Assembly (NCBI RefSeq): GCF_900142965.1
Contig: NZ_FRCQ01000019.1
Span: 62,001-126,000, forward strand
Reading direction: 5' to 3'
DNA length: 64,000 bases
From: Rhizobacter sp. OV335
GTDB lineage: Bacteria > Pseudomonadota > Gammaproteobacteria > Burkholderiales > Burkholderiaceae_C
Below, in pieces: positions 62,775-64,000 of this stretch. Both the position numbers and the translations under genes were made by a program. Positions within the stretch are counted from its first letter, which is position 1, and every line of letters starts with the position of its first letter. The notes under the pieces are model-generated. The model saw only the letters and a list, made by a program, of their open reading frames with translations, made no database searches and was not told where the DNA came from.

Positions 62775-64000
62775 TTGTCGCATTCCCGTTCCAGCGCCCT
62801 GTGGGCGAGCCGCCGCGTACGCGCGTCACTTTGCTTCGCGTTCTTCTGCGGGGCCACGCTGCCCGCAGCGTTTGCGCAGACTGCCGTCACCATTCAACCG
62901 CCGAACCTGTCGGGGCCGGTGGCGGGCAGCCTGGCCGGACGGGCGTCGGTGGGCGCGGGTGCGGCGACGTACTCGGTGTCGATCGCGGTGCCGCCGGGCA
63001 CGGCGGGCGTGGCGCCTGGCGTGTCGTTGAACTACTCCAGCCAGTCCGGCACCGGCACGCTCGGGCGGGGCTGGGCGCTGGGTGGGCAATCGAGCATCGC
63101 GCGCTGCGGCAAGACGTTGGCGATCGATGGCGTGCGCACCGCGGTGTCGGTGAGCACGGCCGACGTGTTCTGTCTCGATGGCCAGCGGCTGCTGCCGGTG
63201 ACCGACTCGAACGGCAGCGAGTACCGCACGCGCATCGACGGCTTCAGCAAGATCGTTCCCGTCGTCACCGATGCCGCGAAGGGGCCGGACGCATGGACGG
63301 TCTACCTCAAGTCGGGCCAGGTGATGACCTACGGCGGAACGCCCGACGCCACGCTCGACGTGCAAGGCGGCACGCGCAACCTGCGCTGGGCGCTGTCGCG
63401 CTCGCAAGACCGGCGCGGCAGCTACTACAACATCGGCTACGCCAAGAACAGCGCGCTCGGCGAGATGGTGCCCACGCGCATCCGCTACACCGGCAACGAC
63501 AGCACCGGGCTGCTGCCGTACAACGCGGTCAACTTCATCTATGAGACCCGGCCCGATCCGTGGCAGGGCTACGTGGCGGGCAGCCTGCTGAGTCGCACGC
63601 AGCGGCTGAGGGCAATCCAGACGCGCATCGACACCGCGGCCGACGGCAGCGGCGGCACGCTGGTGCGCGACTATCGCGTGGCCTACAGGACCAATCCGAT
63701 CAACGGCCGCAGCCTGGTCGACACGATCAGCGATTGCGACGGCGCAAGCAACTGCCTGCCGGCCACGCGCTTCGCGTGGTCGGTGCGTGACGGCGCGGCA
63801 GAGACCTTCGCGGCGGCCGGCAGCGGCAACTGGGGTGGCCCGGTGCCGCAGTTGCAGGAGTTGATACCGAACAACCTGCAATTCGGCAACAAGACGCAGC
63901 AGACGCAGACGCAAGTGCTGATGGGCGACTTCGATGGCGATGGGGCGTTGGACCTCGCGCGTTCGGAGGGCAACGGCACCTGGCGCATGTGCCTGTCGCG
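62775..64000 (+). CDS. SpvB/RHS-type secreted toxin protein, 5' part
   Basis: The frame starts at a TTG directly behind GAGGAGG and stays open to the window edge (408 codons seen). It has a signal peptide (ASLCFAFFCGATLPAAFA), then an SpvB-like N-terminal domain (GAATYSVSIAVPPGTAGVAP, VSLNYSSQSGTGTLGRGWAL). An FG-GAP/VCBS-like repeat (LMGDFDGDGALDLARSEGNG) comes near the end. Such proteins usually continue into RHS repeats and a toxin tip; that part lies beyond this window. With the split RHS locus at 7-12 kb it makes two RHS-type systems in one region. Confidence 0.82.
   Translation, partial: MSHSRSSALWASRRVRASLCFAFFCGATLPAAFAQTAVTIQPPNLSGPVAGSLAGRASVGAGAATYSVSIAVPPGTAGVAPGVSLNYSSQSGTGTLGRGWALGGQSSIARCGKTLAIDGVRTAVSVSTADVFCLDGQRLLPVTDSNGSEYRTRIDGFSKIVPVVTDAAKGPDAWTVYLKSGQVMTYGGTPDATLDVQGGTRNLRWALSRSQDRRGSYYNIGYAKNSALGEMVPTRIRYTGNDSTGLLPYNAVNFIYETRPDPWQGYVAGSLLSRTQRLRAIQTRIDTAADGSGGTLVRDYRVAYRTNPINGRSLVDTISDCDGASNCLPATRFAWSVRDGAAETFAAAGSGNWGGPVPQLQELIPNNLQFGNKTQQTQTQVLMGDFDGDGALDLARSEGNGTWRMCLS

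Overview
The window is GC-rich DNA with strongly codon-biased, tightly packed genes. PEP-CTERM proteins of the HAF-repeat type, TPR-bearing Hanks kinases, an SPFH/NfeD pair, a full-length arginine/lysine/ornithine decarboxylase and a QseBC-like two-component pair together suggest a beta-proteobacterium of the order Burkholderiales (Rubrivivax/Leptothrix/Methylibium-like). This is an inference from gene content; no rRNA is present. No CRISPR array and no insertion sequence was seen.

Region by region. 1-4.4 kb: the end of an operon with the hallmarks of an extracellular contractile injection system (eCIS): an AAA+ ATPase, a membrane-anchored GH18-like protein and a DUF4157 eCIS-core protein, all joined by 4-base overlaps. 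The structural genes would lie before base 1. 4.5-6.9 kb: a periplasmic amino-acid-type binding protein followed by a chemoreceptor. 7.2-12.9 kb: an RHS/YD-repeat system split into two secreted polypeptides, with a GIY-YIG-like toxin tip and an adjacent DUF4240 immunity candidate in visibly AT-richer DNA. 13-19 kb: an ECF sigma factor coupled to a TPR-bearing protein kinase, a TonB-C-like protein, and a membrane protein plus peptidoglycan amidase pair. 18.9-20.3 kb: a HigBA toxin-antitoxin pair with an antitoxin remnant and a possible nuclease. 20.4-29.5 kb: five leftward genes, among them a 1309-residue multi-domain peptidoglycan hydrolase, a HEAGH metalloprotein and an 813-residue protein with amphipathic helices and a histidine-rich stretch. 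They look like eCIS-associated or otherwise exported effectors. 29.7-37.9 kb: a conflict/defence-like island with a CHAT protease and an nSTAND ATPase with a C-terminal propeller reading right, meeting a Trypco1 protein and a cytosolic trypsin-like protease reading left.

38-49.5 kb: two cyclic-di-GMP enzymes, a LysE exporter, two tandem PEP-CTERM proteins, MgtC, a VanX-type dipeptidase, a second TPR kinase and an orphan effector-like nucleotidyltransferase. This last protein shares a leader motif with the DUF4157 protein at 3.8 kb. 49.5-55 kb: a second chemoreceptor, a small zinc-ribbon/membrane gene pair, and a MipA-like outer-membrane protein divergent from a response regulator/sensor kinase pair. 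55-58.6 kb: a worn accessory stretch next to tRNA-Ser(GGA), with a second zinc-ribbon/membrane pair, small orphan genes and truncated rbsK/rbsD relics. 58.7-64 kb: SPFH and NfeD proteins, the PLP decarboxylase, and the start of an SpvB/RHS-type toxin gene that runs off the end.

The strongest candidates for an undescribed system are the CHAT/nSTAND versus trypsin/Trypco1 island and the eCIS-linked effector set. Both were recognised from motifs in the translated sequence, not from database searches.
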